A stretch of 64,000 bases of DNA. It comes from G963676095 sp963676095 (GTDB lineage: Bacteria > Bacteroidota > Bacteroidia > Bacteroidales > Prolixibacteraceae). Made by a program: the position numbers and the translations under genes. Position 1 is the first letter of the stretch; the number at the start of each line of letters is the position of its first letter. The notes beneath the pieces were generated by a model that did not search any database, had not been told where the DNA came from, and worked only from the letters and a program-made list of their open reading frames with translations. Below are positions 53,317 to 63,572 of this stretch, one piece after another. The stretch spans positions 2,728,001-2,792,000 of the forward strand of contig OY781040.1 in the NCBI GenBank assembly GCA_963676095.1, in the 5' to 3' direction.

Positions 53317-55725
53317 ATGGAAACAAGAAGGTCTTTTTTGAGGAAAGCGTCTCTTTTAGCCGGTTCTTCAGCTTTATCGGGAATAATCCCAAGCTCTGTC
53401 CTTAGGGCGATGTCCATTAATGCAGATCCCGGAACCTCTTATTTAGATGCAGAACATATCGTATTTCTGATGCAGGAAAATCGTTCCTTTGACCATTGCT
53501 ATGGCAGACTGAAAGGCGTTCGCGGGTTTAACGACCCCAGGGCTATTGATTTACCAACCGGACTTCCTGTTTGGTTTCAACGGAATTCCAAAGGACAGAC
53601 CTTCTCTCCTTTCCGTTTAGATATAAAAAACACCAAGGCTACCTGGATGGGTTCTTTGCCCCATGGCTGGAACGACATGGTAAAAGCCCGCAATCACGGT
53701 AAAATGAATAACTGGTTGGATGCTAAAAAGTCAGGAAATCCGGATTATCAGAAATTACCGCTGACGATGGGATATTACGACCGTGAAGATATTCCTTTTT
53801 ATTACGCATTGGCGGATGCCTTTACGGTTTGCGACCAGCATTTCTGTTCCACATTAACAGGCACCAGTCCCAACCGCTGTTATTTCTGGGCAGGCACAGT
53901 CAGGGAAGATGCCCACAATCCTGACTCCACGGCTCATGTAAATAACGGACAAATCGATTTTAAAGATGTAAATTGGAAAACCTACCCGGAACGTCTGGAA
54001 GAAGCAGGCATTCCGTGGGGAGTTTATCAAAATGAATTGAGCATCTCAACAGGACTTTCAGACGATGAAGATTACTGGCTGGCCAATTTTACCGATAATG
54101 ATCTGGAATTCAGCAAACAATATCACGTTCGTTTTCATCCCGGACACCGGAAATTTATGCAATCAGAACTGGATAGGCTAACGCAACTGGAAAAATCAGG
54201 AGAACTGAAAAACGATGAGTTGGAGAAGACCCGGACGGCCATAGAAAATTTAAAGAAAGATCTGGAAACTTACAGTGAGAAGAATTTTGAAAGACTAAGC
54301 GAACTGGAAAAGGCCGTTCACCGCAAAGCTTTTATCACCAATGCAAATGATCCTTATTATCGGGAACTGGAACCGCTGGAATTCGACGGAAAAGAAGTAA
54401 ACGTTCCCAAAGGGGATATTTTTCACCAGTTCAGAAAAGATGTGAACAAAGGCAAATTGCCCATGGTTTCCTGGCTGGTAGCGCCATGCGCTTTTTCCGA
54501 CCATCCGGGTTCGCCCTGGTTCGGTGCCTGGTATGTGTCCGAAGCCCTGGACATTTTAACCAAAAACCCCGAAGTGTGGAAAAAAACCATATTCATCCTG
54601 ACTTATGATGAAAACGATGGTTATTTCGACCATTTTTCTCCTTTTGCAGCTCCGCTCCAAGGGAAAAATGGGGCAACCACTCAAATAGCTACAGAAGAGG
54701 AATTCGTGGAAGGAAAAGACAATCTTGGACTTGGGTTCCGGGTGCCTATGGTTATTGCTTCACCCTGGTCCAAAGGCGGTTTTGTGAACAGTGAAGTTTT
54801 CGATCATACTTCTTCGCTGCAATTTTTGGAACATTTTATAAAAAAGAAAACCGGTAAAAAAGTTATTGAAGAAAATATTGGTGCCTGGAGAAGGGCCGTT
54901 TGCGGCAATTTAACCTCAGTATTCAGAAAAGCCGATGATTCGCCTGCATCCCAGGATTTATTGGTGAACCGCAATAAATATATCGAACGGATTTATTCGG
55001 CCAAAGACAAAAAATTACCGGGTGATTTTAAAGAATTGAATGACCAAACCATCATTGAATTTCAATCGAATAACAAGCTCGGACAATTCTTGCCAAGACA
55101 GGAACCCGGGACTAAACCGGCCTGCGCCATCCCATACAATTTATATTTAGATACCCGGATTCAACCGGATGAAAAGGCATTAACGTTCACTCTTGGCTGC
55201 CAGCCGGGATTATCCAAAACAAAAAAGATTTCGGCTCCGTTTCAACTTTATGATTTAACGGCGCTTGAAAACAACCAGGAGCAAGGAGCATGTTTCAATT
55301 TTACAGTAACAGAAGGTAAAAAACTTGACTATCGCATTCCGCAAACCTCTGATGATTACCATTTCAAAGGACATGGCCCCAATGGATTCTTCAGGGAATT
55401 TAAAGGAAAGTTCAGCCATTCTCCCGAAGTTAACATTCAGGTAACCCACTTAGCCAATTCCGGACACTTACAGGTAGTGGTTCAAAATCCGGAACGTAAG
55501 GAATTAAATGTGCAACTAGCGGATAATTCATACAAAAGAGGAAAAGAAACATTCATACAAAAAGAAGAATCAAAAGAAATCCTGTTGAATTTGTCTTCCA
55601 GCTCCGGCTGGTACGATTACAGCGTAAAGGTGGACGGTTATCCTGACTTTGAACAACGTTTTGCCGGTCATGTGGAGAACGGAAAAACGGGCATCACCGA
55701 TCCGTTGCTTGGAGGCGTGGTATAA
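53317..55725 (+). CDS. Phosphocholine-specific phospholipase C (Tat-exported)
   Basis: Protein of 802 residues of the bacterial phosphoesterase/phospholipase C family (acid-phosphatase-like fold). The N terminus has a twin-arginine signal (TRRSFLRKASLLAG). The catalytic domain opens with HIVFLMQENRSFDHCYGRL, which holds the conserved Glu-Asn metal site. It also has FCSTLTGTSPNRCYFWAGTV, TYDENDGYFDHFSPF and a late DHTSSLQFLEHFI. Two C-terminal beta domains (about 620-800) match the usual layout. It hydrolyses phosphatidylcholine or sphingomyelin outside the cytoplasm and may serve phosphate or choline scavenging. It stands alone between two operons. Confidence 0.92.
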   Translation: METRRSFLRKASLLAGSSALSGIIPSSVLRAMSINADPGTSYLDAEHIVFLMQENRSFDHCYGRLKGVRGFNDPRAIDLPTGLPVWFQRNSKGQTFSPFRLDIKNTKATWMGSLPHGWNDMVKARNHGKMNNWLDAKKSGNPDYQKLPLTMGYYDREDIPFYYALADAFTVCDQHFCSTLTGTSPNRCYFWAGTVREDAHNPDSTAHVNNGQIDFKDVNWKTYPERLEEAGIPWGVYQNELSISTGLSDDEDYWLANFTDNDLEFSKQYHVRFHPGHRKFMQSELDRLTQLEKSGELKNDELEKTRTAIENLKKDLETYSEKNFERLSELEKAVHRKAFITNANDPYYRELEPLEFDGKEVNVPKGDIFHQFRKDVNKGKLPMVSWLVAPCAFSDHPGSPWFGAWYVSEALDILTKNPEVWKKTIFILTYDENDGYFDHFSPFAAPLQGKNGATTQIATEEEFVEGKDNLGLGFRVPMVIASPWSKGGFVNSEVFDHTSSLQFLEHFIKKKTGKKVIEENIGAWRRAVCGNLTSVFRKADDSPASQDLLVNRNKYIERIYSAKDKKLPGDFKELNDQTIIEFQSNNKLGQFLPRQEPGTKPACAIPYNLYLDTRIQPDEKALTFTLGCQPGLSKTKKISAPFQLYDLTALENNQEQGACFNFTVTEGKKLDYRIPQTSDDYHFKGHGPNGFFREFKGKFSHSPEVNIQVTHLANSGHLQVVVQNPERKELNVQLADNSYKRGKETFIQKEESKEILLNLSSSSGWYDYSVKVDGYPDFEQRFAGHVENGKTGITDPLLGGVV

Positions 55726-56127
55726 TAGAACGATGTTTAAGAAAATGGGCATGGTGGGGTATTAACAAATTATGCCCAATTGTCCCCTCTTTTGGCTACG
55801 ACAAGCCAGATTGGTTGCTCTTCAAGCCTTTCTTTCCTGTAATTACGGCGATCATTTAACTAAAAAAAGCTATTTTCATCGCACTCCCTAATTTCAGATG
55901 CGGGTAAATCTCTTTTTTATTATACTTTTATACTGCATCTGTTTTCTGGCAACCAAAGTATTGAAAATTAGAAAATATCTATTTTTGTGGTTAATTGAAT
56001 CGGTCAGGGAGCAGATCAGCTTCTCCGGTTGAAGTTTTACTTTTTAGCAATTTAAAGTAAAAATCGTCTATATTTTTTATTATGGAGGAAACAGAAAAAA
56101 AATCATTTGACGGGAAATTATTAAACG
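55726..56127. other. Intergenic region before the histidine kinase
   Basis: About 400 bp without a convincing gene. A TATTTTTG word at 55980-55987 fits the -7 promoter element, with a TTG at 55961 at short spacing. A 36-codon frame from 56082 overlaps the kinase start out of frame and shows no family resemblance. Confidence 0.4.
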
Positions 56128-57681
56128 ATGAAGATTTGGAAAAAAATATTGTTAGGCTTCATTTTCGTCATCTTTATCATGATGATCGTTGATTTTTATG
56201 CTCTGAAAAGCGACATTGATATTATAACAGAAATTAATAATCTTGAAGTATCCAAAAGGGTTGAACTTGTTCAATCGAATAAAATCGCCTATTCCCTTCA
56301 GCTGATAAATTCGAGTCAAAAGGAAATCTTTCTGGAATCCGGAAACCCTGAAAAAAAAGCTGAAGTATTGGAATCCGGGTTATTGATCGATAAGAATATT
56401 CCACTTCTGGATACTGCCGTTAATGTATTAAACCATGCGACCAAAATTGGTTATGATCTTTCAGAGGAAAAAGCCGATATCGAAAGGGAAGAAAAAGAAT
56501 TACAGCTGATTGATTCCCTGGCACTGGAAGTGAAACGTTTTATTTCCTCTATCCGGAGTATTCAAAGCTATCAACGTCAACAAAAGAACAGCAATGCGGA
56601 AGATCTTTATGAAAATATTGCCGAACCGACAGAGAAAAGGGTTCAACAGTTAATAGAGATTATTATACATAATGCTGAAAAAGAAGTTGAATGGGCCATA
56701 GCACAACTTAATGAGCAAGTCGGTAAAGCAATAAACCTGGGTATTTATCTGACGATCCTTAGTATTATTTTTGCATTATCAATGGGTATTTATATTTCGA
56801 ACTCGATATCCGGGCCTTTGGAGAAACTAATTGCAGGAACAAAACAAATAATTGCAGGAAACTTAAATACGAAGGTAGAACTGAGGACAAAAGGAGAACT
56901 GCAATCACTGGTCGATTCTTTCAATAACATGGCAAAAGAGTTGGAGAGCAAGGTTTCTTCCATCGATAAAATTAACAGGGAATTACTTGAATCAAATAAT
57001 TCAAAAGACGTCTTTTTTTCAATAATAGCCCATGATCTGAAAAATCCGTTTAATGTCGTTCTGGGACTCACCGATTTGCTGACAACCCAATACGACGATT
57101 TTAAAGAAAATGAACGAAAGGAATTTATTGAAGAAATAAACAGATCATCGAAAATATTATATGAGCTACTGGATAACCTGCTGACCTGGGCCCGGTCTCA
57201 GAGAGAGATGATAAAAATCAGGAAGGATAAACTGTTTCTGAAACAAATTATCAGGACAAGTATTAATGCTTATTTGTCCAATGCCAAACAAAAACATATC
57301 AGGATAAGAGATGAAATAGCAGAGGATACAATTGTTTATGCTGACCGGTATACCCTTTCTGTCATTATTGATAATATCCTGAGTAATGCGATAAAATTTA
57401 CTCCGGGAGGAGGGGAAATCAGGTTCTCGGCAAAAGCAGGTCCAAAAAAAGTTGAAATAAGTATTAAAGATACAGGAGTAGGCATGAGCAAAGAAGCTAT
57501 CGATCAGCTACTCTCCAATACAGGGGTCATAAAAACTACCTTGGGTACAAAAACAGAAAAAGGAGCCGGCCTTGGTATTGTCCTGATTAAAGATTTCATT
57601 CAAAAAAACGGAGGAACATTAACTATTCAAAGTGAGCTTAATAAAGGAACTGACTTTAGAATTTCTTTACCTCTAACTTAA
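56128..57681 (+). CDS. Membrane sensor histidine kinase with HAMP domain
   Basis: Protein of 517 residues. Transmembrane helices at about 6-24 and 204-224 enclose a helical periplasmic sensor. HAMP covers about 225-280. The dimerisation helix carries the phospho-acceptor His302 (FFSIIAHDLKNPFNVVLGL), and the ATPase domain has the N box (IIDNILSNAIKFTPGGG), G1 (KDTGVGMS) and G2 (KGAGLGIVLIKDF). No response regulator gene is adjacent, so it is an orphan kinase; partner and signal are unknown. Confidence 0.93.
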   Translation: MKIWKKILLGFIFVIFIMMIVDFYALKSDIDIITEINNLEVSKRVELVQSNKIAYSLQLINSSQKEIFLESGNPEKKAEVLESGLLIDKNIPLLDTAVNVLNHATKIGYDLSEEKADIEREEKELQLIDSLALEVKRFISSIRSIQSYQRQQKNSNAEDLYENIAEPTEKRVQQLIEIIIHNAEKEVEWAIAQLNEQVGKAINLGIYLTILSIIFALSMGIYISNSISGPLEKLIAGTKQIIAGNLNTKVELRTKGELQSLVDSFNNMAKELESKVSSIDKINRELLESNNSKDVFFSIIAHDLKNPFNVVLGLTDLLTTQYDDFKENERKEFIEEINRSSKILYELLDNLLTWARSQREMIKIRKDKLFLKQIIRTSINAYLSNAKQKHIRIRDEIAEDTIVYADRYTLSVIIDNILSNAIKFTPGGGEIRFSAKAGPKKVEISIKDTGVGMSKEAIDQLLSNTGVIKTTLGTKTEKGAGLGIVLIKDFIQKNGGTLTIQSELNKGTDFRISLPLT

Positions 57682-57724
57682 TTACTTTTTAAGCAACCCT
57701 TTTCCCGTCTTTTCCTGACTTCTG

Positions 57725-60376
57725 TCAGTGTACGATTGCAACATCATCTTTGCGGTTTACCATATTGCGGTGATGACCGTTTACTTTCATCCGGACCGTG
57801 TGACAAACAGCGCAATTATTATGGGTGCTAATCGTTCCGGCCATGTTCTGATATTGCAGGGGTTGCATATTGTCCCTTTGTTTCTCATACATATTCTTTG
57901 CCCCATACACAGCATGTGTCGATCCGTGGCACGAGATGCACATCACACCGTGCTCGTCCGTCCGGGTACGGTAGAGTTCGTTAAAACTGCATGCCCATTT
58001 GTTATAGGACGTACCGGAATACCCATCTTCCTTTATATTGAAATTGGTATGGCACCCTTTGCAGTCCGGTTCATTTAACCATGGAGTACGCGGATTTACA
58101 CTCGCTTTATCCTTGACAAAAAAAGGTTCCAGGTTCGCAGACAGGACTTTCGCCTGGGGAATGTCTGACTGACCTGCCAAAAGACTTAAGGCATGGTCTT
58201 CAATCCGGCCATGGCAATTGGTACAGTTGATCCCTGTTTCAGTATGCCTTCCCCTGAAACAGTTTGTATTCCCCGTAGCAGATGAAGGATGACATAAATT
58301 GCAGGCACTGTTATCCATATTGGCAAGGTAATTGGCATGGAACCCGTGTACGGCCGAAGAGAAATTTAAAATCCCTTTTTTTCCGGGAGCGCCGACCGCC
58401 GGATCGGCATGGCACGACTGGCACAAGTGAGGATGACCATTTTGGACATCGGGCAAAAGAGTGGTGCCATTGTACCGGTCATGTGCAGCCAGAATGTTTT
58501 CGGAGGTTTCGTCAGAGACACCGGAAATGCCGTTCCACACAAAATCTCCGCCGTGACAGTTTTTACACCCCATCTCTGTCGAGGTAGGTGCAACGGCTTT
58601 CGTGGTAATTAATACCTTGCCCGTTTCCTTGTCGATCGCCTTGATCGTAAACATGGGGTAAGGAACATACAGGCTGTCATCCCTGTAAGCAACAACAGGA
58701 ATAAATTCCGCTGCAAAATGATTCCCGCGGACATCCATCGTATCGTTTACCGATTTGCCGGCAAGTCCCTTCCCTTCAGGAATTTGCTTGCCAAATATCT
58801 CTTTTGAATATTTCCAGAACATAGAGTGTCTTTCAGGATGGGCATGCATCGGTTCCACTTCATAAACCAATTCAACTCCCTTTGTGATGACCTGGGGAAC
58901 AGGACCGCGTTTGAACAACTGCGCATTCAGTGTGTTTGCAGGCGGAAGAAAAGAAAAATATTTTTCATCGTCAGAGACACAGTGCATTCCCAGATCGTTC
59001 CATACCAACAACACGTAATCGTCCTTTTTAGGATCAAAACCGGGCTGTTCTGTTGTTAATTGAGGCGCTTTGTAAGGTTTGGCTGCCCTGGTTGTCTTTC
59101 CCTGGATTACTTCGTAAAGGTAAGCAGCCAGTGCTTCTTTCTCTTTTTGTGTCCCTGCAAACGGAGGCATGTAGGTATTTACTTTTCCCATCCCGGTTAG
59201 CTGGGCCTCAATTCCCCGTTCTGTCAGTTTACTAGTCCCCGGTTTTATCCCGTTGTAATGATCAATTGTATGGCACGGCATACATTGTAACCGGAATAGT
59301 TCTTCACCTGCCTGAAGCTTGTTTTCACCGGTCACTGTTTTTATATTTGACCATTTCGCTGTTGCGAGAAACCCTTTTTCATTGATCGTTGCCACATCTT
59401 CCGGATGGATCCCGTTTGAATACATATACCCGTACAGGACATAGGGTTTACGGGCTATTTCTCTCATATATTCAAATCCCGACATCCATCCCAGACTGGT
59501 AATTACCAGCACAAAAGCCAGTATTTTGTGCAAAATGCTGTTCATCCTTACGATAGTGAGCAGTCCCAGTCCGAAAAGAGCTATCGTCGCATAGAATAGC
59601 AAACTAATGAAAAAACGGCTTTCCGGGTTTACATGGAATACATTTCTGAAAGATTCCCCGCTGATTACCGTTGAATAGTAAAAACCGGTCAAAGCCAGCA
59701 GGATCAGCGGGAAATACATCCATTTCGCACTGTACCTGAAAATCCGGATACGCAATTCTTTATCCTTCAAAAATGAAGCCGTAACCAGGGCAAATACACC
59801 GGCAAAAATAAGTGCAATCGAAGTCCGGAACATTAAGCCGGGCAAAAAGCTTGGGTTGAAAAAGCCTAACCAGAAGTTCCCTGTTCCAAGCCATTTGCCG
59901 GGGGTGAGCATAAAAGCCAGAATCCCGTTGATAATAAACAGGCTCAGCCATGCAAATGCAAAATAAAGCCATCCGGTAATCAAATGGTTTTTCCGGTCCA
60001 TCTTATCGAAGCGGTAGTAATAAATAAGCAACGCCACAATTTCACCAATGAAAAATACCCATTCAATAGCCCAGCCAAATACAAAATTATGAATAAGGAC
60101 AGAAGTGGCACCGGGATTGACCAGCGAAATGATAAACCAGATGCCGACACCTGTAACACCTCCAAATACCATGGTTAACAACAGGAAAAACGTTGTATGC
60201 TTTTTTACATAATTCAGCATTCCACGGTCATTCGACCTTATTGCTTTACGTTCGGTCAAAACCAGGAAAAGGCCGCCACCTACAGCAAGATGGGCGACAA
60301 CAACATGTAAAATTGCAATGATGGCAATTAGAATACCGCCGCCTGTATTCGGAAGGTACCAGACCGGATAGTTCAT
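57725..60376 (-). CDS. Cytochrome bd-superfamily (CydA-like) membrane protein fused to a multihaem cytochrome c
   Basis: Protein of 883 residues. The N-terminal 310 residues have about eight or nine membrane helices with CydA features: His24/His29 in helix 1, the paired acids Glu105 and Glu112 (GWAIEWVFFIGEI), and MREIARKPYVLYG, which echoes the TEVGRQPW-type motif of CydA. A cytochrome c domain follows (CMPCH, 365-369). The periplasmic C-terminal half has seven more CXXCH sites (CKNCH, CQSCH, CNLCH, CTNCH, CKGCH, CISCH, CAVCH), eight in total. It probably moves electrons between the membrane and periplasmic carriers. Whether it reduces oxygen is open. It overlaps its partner gene by 4 bp. 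Confidence 0.75.
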   Translation of the reverse strand: MNYPVWYLPNTGGGILIAIIAILHVVVAHLAVGGGLFLVLTERKAIRSNDRGMLNYVKKHTTFFLLLTMVFGGVTGVGIWFIISLVNPGATSVLIHNFVFGWAIEWVFFIGEIVALLIYYYRFDKMDRKNHLITGWLYFAFAWLSLFIINGILAFMLTPGKWLGTGNFWLGFFNPSFLPGLMFRTSIALIFAGVFALVTASFLKDKELRIRIFRYSAKWMYFPLILLALTGFYYSTVISGESFRNVFHVNPESRFFISLLFYATIALFGLGLLTIVRMNSILHKILAFVLVITSLGWMSGFEYMREIARKPYVLYGYMYSNGIHPEDVATINEKGFLATAKWSNIKTVTGENKLQAGEELFRLQCMPCHTIDHYNGIKPGTSKLTERGIEAQLTGMGKVNTYMPPFAGTQKEKEALAAYLYEVIQGKTTRAAKPYKAPQLTTEQPGFDPKKDDYVLLVWNDLGMHCVSDDEKYFSFLPPANTLNAQLFKRGPVPQVITKGVELVYEVEPMHAHPERHSMFWKYSKEIFGKQIPEGKGLAGKSVNDTMDVRGNHFAAEFIPVVAYRDDSLYVPYPMFTIKAIDKETGKVLITTKAVAPTSTEMGCKNCHGGDFVWNGISGVSDETSENILAAHDRYNGTTLLPDVQNGHPHLCQSCHADPAVGAPGKKGILNFSSAVHGFHANYLANMDNSACNLCHPSSATGNTNCFRGRHTETGINCTNCHGRIEDHALSLLAGQSDIPQAKVLSANLEPFFVKDKASVNPRTPWLNEPDCKGCHTNFNIKEDGYSGTSYNKWACSFNELYRTRTDEHGVMCISCHGSTHAVYGAKNMYEKQRDNMQPLQYQNMAGTISTHNNCAVCHTVRMKVNGHHRNMVNRKDDVAIVH

Positions 60377-61431
60377 GATTTTTTGATTTTAGGTTCCACA
60401 GCAAGTTTGTACATATAAAATAACAGGAACAAACCAATGATAAACACGAATAAAAATGCGATGAATGGACTGGTTTGGTGCACGTTTTCAAGTTCGGAGG
60501 GACTGAATATCCCGGAAAGATAGGTGTATCTTACGATCTCCCGGACAACGCTCATTAATACCACCTGAAAGACACCTGTAATGAGTGCAGGTACCAGTTT
60601 GCCCTTCAGGGCGAACATAATAATTAACAGCGCACCGGTAAATACAAAGGCCATCAGGATCGTTGCAAGCATGTTTTGCCCCATAAATGCCATCGTAACG
60701 TGCCCGGGCATCGCCAGCCAGAACCAGATGCCGGTTAAGAACTGGATCATTGTCGCAAAAGCGAATATCCTTAAATTCTTTTTGATTTGTTCTTCTTTTT
60801 GGCCGGCTTCAAGCTTTTTATCAAAAAACTTAGCCCACACAGCCTTGCCTAACCCGGCAATGGCAACCGCTGCAATAACAAAATGTAAATAACGGGGCCA
60901 GAATGACAGATCGCCCACATTCAGGAGCGTCCCCCCGGGATGATTACGGTAAGCCAGCCATTTACCGGGTTGCACAGAGAATGTGGAGTTGTTGACAAAC
61001 ATGAAAGCGATATACAAAATCAATACGGTGGAAGTTACCATGCTTATTTTCCCAAAAGTGGAATTTGAATCCATTTTTATTGAAAAGATGTAAGCGCCGT
61101 AATAGGCCAGAATTAAAACGGGGATGATCAGGATCCAGTAAACCGACATCATAACAGAACTGGAATAAAAAAAATTCCCGAACAGCACCTGCACAAATAA
61201 CAGCGGCGGAACTCCCAGGTTAATTGTCAGGGCGATCAATGTCGGGATATGCCTCGATTCCCTGCCGATCTGTTTTCCCCTGATTAAATCGCCGACTGCA
61301 AGCAGGCTGCCGCCAAGAACAAGGTTCATTAACAGGAGATGAAGGACGAACGTTAACGTTAGCAAAATCTGGAACCAGCCCCAATGTACAGGTAATGTAT
61401 CCGGCGTAGGAATAACAGTATTATTCATCAT
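60373..61431 (-). CDS. Second CydA-like integral membrane subunit
   Basis: Protein of 352 residues with about eight or nine membrane helices. Helix 1 (FQILLTLTFVLHLLLMNLVL, then GGSLLAVGDLIRG) and the late VVREIVRYTYLSG correspond to the same positions in the CydA-like part of the partner protein, so the two look like diverged halves of one heterodimer (CydA/CydA'-like) rather than CydA with a true CydB. Its stop overlaps the partner start (ATGA). It is transcribed first in the leftward two-gene operon. Confidence 0.7.
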   Translation of the reverse strand: MMNNTVIPTPDTLPVHWGWFQILLTLTFVLHLLLMNLVLGGSLLAVGDLIRGKQIGRESRHIPTLIALTINLGVPPLLFVQVLFGNFFYSSSVMMSVYWILIIPVLILAYYGAYIFSIKMDSNSTFGKISMVTSTVLILYIAFMFVNNSTFSVQPGKWLAYRNHPGGTLLNVGDLSFWPRYLHFVIAAVAIAGLGKAVWAKFFDKKLEAGQKEEQIKKNLRIFAFATMIQFLTGIWFWLAMPGHVTMAFMGQNMLATILMAFVFTGALLIIMFALKGKLVPALITGVFQVVLMSVVREIVRYTYLSGIFSPSELENVHQTSPFIAFLFVFIIGLFLLFYMYKLAVEPKIKKS

Positions 61432-61549
61432 GGCAAGTGGCTAATTGATTTGATTAAAGGTACCACGATTTTGTGCCACTCCAAACTATAAACAGGTGTT
61501 CTTTAGCCAGGTATGTGTAATATAGAATGAGTATTCATAGTTCTATTTT

Positions 61550-62329
61550 CTACCCGACCCGAATGACCGGGTTCAGGTCTTGCGGGAGCGCATCCCCGGG
61601 ATAGCAAACTTTCTCGAGGAATAAACCGGAAGATGGGGCGGTGAGCCTGGCTACGAGTTCCGACGGCTTTCTGAAAATGGATTCCACTTCGCCTGCCGAC
61701 AACCTCCCACGCCCCGCTTCAACCATTATGCCGACCATCCGGCGTACCTGTTTCCACAAAAAATGACTTCCGGATATGCGGATTAAAATCAAATCACCGG
61801 ATTCGGCTATTTCGATATTACTGATTTCAACCAGAGTCGACTTATCTTCGCCCGATTTCTCGGCGAAATTTTTAAAGTCCTTCATCCCTGTGAAAAGAAC
61901 TGCTACTTCTTTCATCCTGGATAAATCCAGCGGATCCTTTACCCACCAAACCATTTTCTTGCCAAAAGCTGAAGGTCGTTTCGAAATCTGGTACAGGTAG
62001 CTGCGGTGTACGGCATTATAGCGCGCATGGAATGTGGAAGGGACTTGCTGTACAAAAGTGACGACAATATCAAACGGAAGCCTGTCGTTCAGCAGGTTCT
62101 TTAGCTGCAGAGGCTTCATATTCCGGTTAACATCGAGATGGGCAACCTGCCCCAGTGCATGCACTCCCTGGTCGGTACGGCCTGCCCCGTAAACTTCAAT
62201 CTTTTCCCCCGGAAATAATTCTTTACAGGCATTAAGCAATGCGCCCTGTATTGATTTGGCACCATTCTGTAACTGCCAGCCGGAATAACGGGTCCCATCG
62301 TATTCGATGATCAACTTGTAGCGAGCCAT
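61550..62329 (-). CDS. truA: tRNA pseudouridine(38-40) synthase TruA
   Basis: About 259 residues from the ATG at 62329 (MARYKLIIEYDGTRYSGWQL). An upstream in-frame start at 62395 adds residues absent from the family. The catalytic Asp lies in YGAGRTDQGVHALGQV. Further landmarks are FHARYNAVHRSYLYQI and GSHFLWKQVRRMVGIMVEAG. It converts uridines at positions 38-40 of the anticodon stem to pseudouridine. A single gene, about 120 bp from the cytochrome unit. Confidence 0.95.
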   Translation of the reverse strand: MARYKLIIEYDGTRYSGWQLQNGAKSIQGALLNACKELFPGEKIEVYGAGRTDQGVHALGQVAHLDVNRNMKPLQLKNLLNDRLPFDIVVTFVQQVPSTFHARYNAVHRSYLYQISKRPSAFGKKMVWWVKDPLDLSRMKEVAVLFTGMKDFKNFAEKSGEDKSTLVEISNIEIAESGDLILIRISGSHFLWKQVRRMVGIMVEAGRGRLSAGEVESIFRKPSELVARLTAPSSGLFLEKVCYPGDALPQDLNPVIRVG

Positions 62330-62603
62330 ATTTATTTTTGTACAAATATAGTACTGAACTTTGTATTCGTATCCGGCAGCAGCGCCGTTTATCACCCCTG
62401 TATAAAAGTTATCATTTGCATTAATTCAAAGTTAATCTAACCTTAAAGACTGCATTGGGGAATTTCACATTTTCATCACATTTAAAATTAGGGGAAAAAC
62501 GGGAGTTTTGGCTCCTTGGAATAGAAACAATCAGGATAATTCATCTTATCCTGACTTATTGGCGATGAACCGAAAAAATAACTTTTTTGTGAATGATTTT
62601 TGT

Positions 62604-63572
62604 ATGGAAAAAATTTCCCCAAAAGAGATCAGGTGCATAAAATATCTTACAGGAGAAATGTCGGAGACGGAGTCTTCCATTTTTGAGTTTGAACTAACAC
62701 TGGATAACGAACTTAAAGACCTTTTTAACGATTATAAGGAAATTTGGGATAATTACCCCCTCTCTAATAATCCGGAAGCACAGACAGTAAAAAGAGATAT
62801 TCATAACGTCAACAGGATAGGCCGGAACAGCCGGAAAGGATATTTAAAATACGGTAAGTACGGGATCGCCGCTACTGTAGTACTCTTTGCCGCTATCTGG
62901 TTAATCCCTTTCCGGAATGAAACGTCTGCTTATGTGAACCACCGGCATGCAGGGAAAGGACAACGCCTGACGATATACCTTCCCGACAGCAGCAGGGTCA
63001 TTCTTAACTCGGAAAGCGAAATTAAATATGCCGATCATTTCGTTAAAACCCGGGAAGTATGGTTAACAGGGGAAGCCTTCTTCGATGTTGTCCATAACGC
63101 ATCAATACCCTTTGTTGTCCATACCTGCGATCTGGAAGTTACGGTGCTCGGAACCAGTTTCGATGTAAATGCCTATACTCCGGTACAGACCGTTTCCTTG
63201 GAACGTGGCAAGGTGAATGTCCTGTTTAAAAAGAGCAGGGACCGGATAAGTCTTTTGCCCGGGGAACAGCTTGTCTGGAATTCGAAATCCCATGAAGTGA
63301 TTAAACGAAACTTCGATAAGAATCGGGTAACGGCATGGAAAGATAACACCCTGATCTTTGACGATATCAATTTTGGCGAAGCCATTAACAACATCAATAA
63401 ATTTTATGGGGTGAATTTTATAATAGGAGACAAATTTATCATGGATCAACACATTACGGGGGCATTTAAAGACCAGAATTTAAAAGAATTCATAGCTTCC
63501 ATAAAATTCATTGCCAATGTTGAAATAAATGAAACAAGTCCAAATAACTATGTAATACTCAGAAAAAAATGA
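62604..63572 (+). CDS. FecR-type anti-sigma factor without an upstream sigma gene
   Basis: About 322 residues from ATG 62604 (MEKISPKEIRCIKYLTGEMS), which matches FecR starts. In-frame starts at 62565 and 62508 (TTG) would add up to 32 residues. A membrane span (YGIAATVVLFAAIWLIPF) is followed by the FecR domain (TIYLPDSSRVILNSESEIKY, GEAFFDVVHNASIPFVVH, VLGTSFDVNAYTPVQTVSLE) and the C-terminal domain. Unlike the other three, no sigma gene precedes it. A sigma gene starts 258 bp downstream instead, so the usual order is reversed or the cassette has been rearranged. Confidence 0.92.
   Translation: MEKISPKEIRCIKYLTGEMSETESSIFEFELTLDNELKDLFNDYKEIWDNYPLSNNPEAQTVKRDIHNVNRIGRNSRKGYLKYGKYGIAATVVLFAAIWLIPFRNETSAYVNHRHAGKGQRLTIYLPDSSRVILNSESEIKYADHFVKTREVWLTGEAFFDVVHNASIPFVVHTCDLEVTVLGTSFDVNAYTPVQTVSLERGKVNVLFKKSRDRISLLPGEQLVWNSKSHEVIKRNFDKNRVTAWKDNTLIFDDINFGEAINNINKFYGVNFIIGDKFIMDQHITGAFKDQNLKEFIASIKFIANVEINETSPNNYVILRKK

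Noticed and set aside
56082..56192. Small gene ahead of the histidine kinase
   Set aside because: The 36-codon frame overlaps the kinase start out of frame, ends inside it, and shows no family resemblance.
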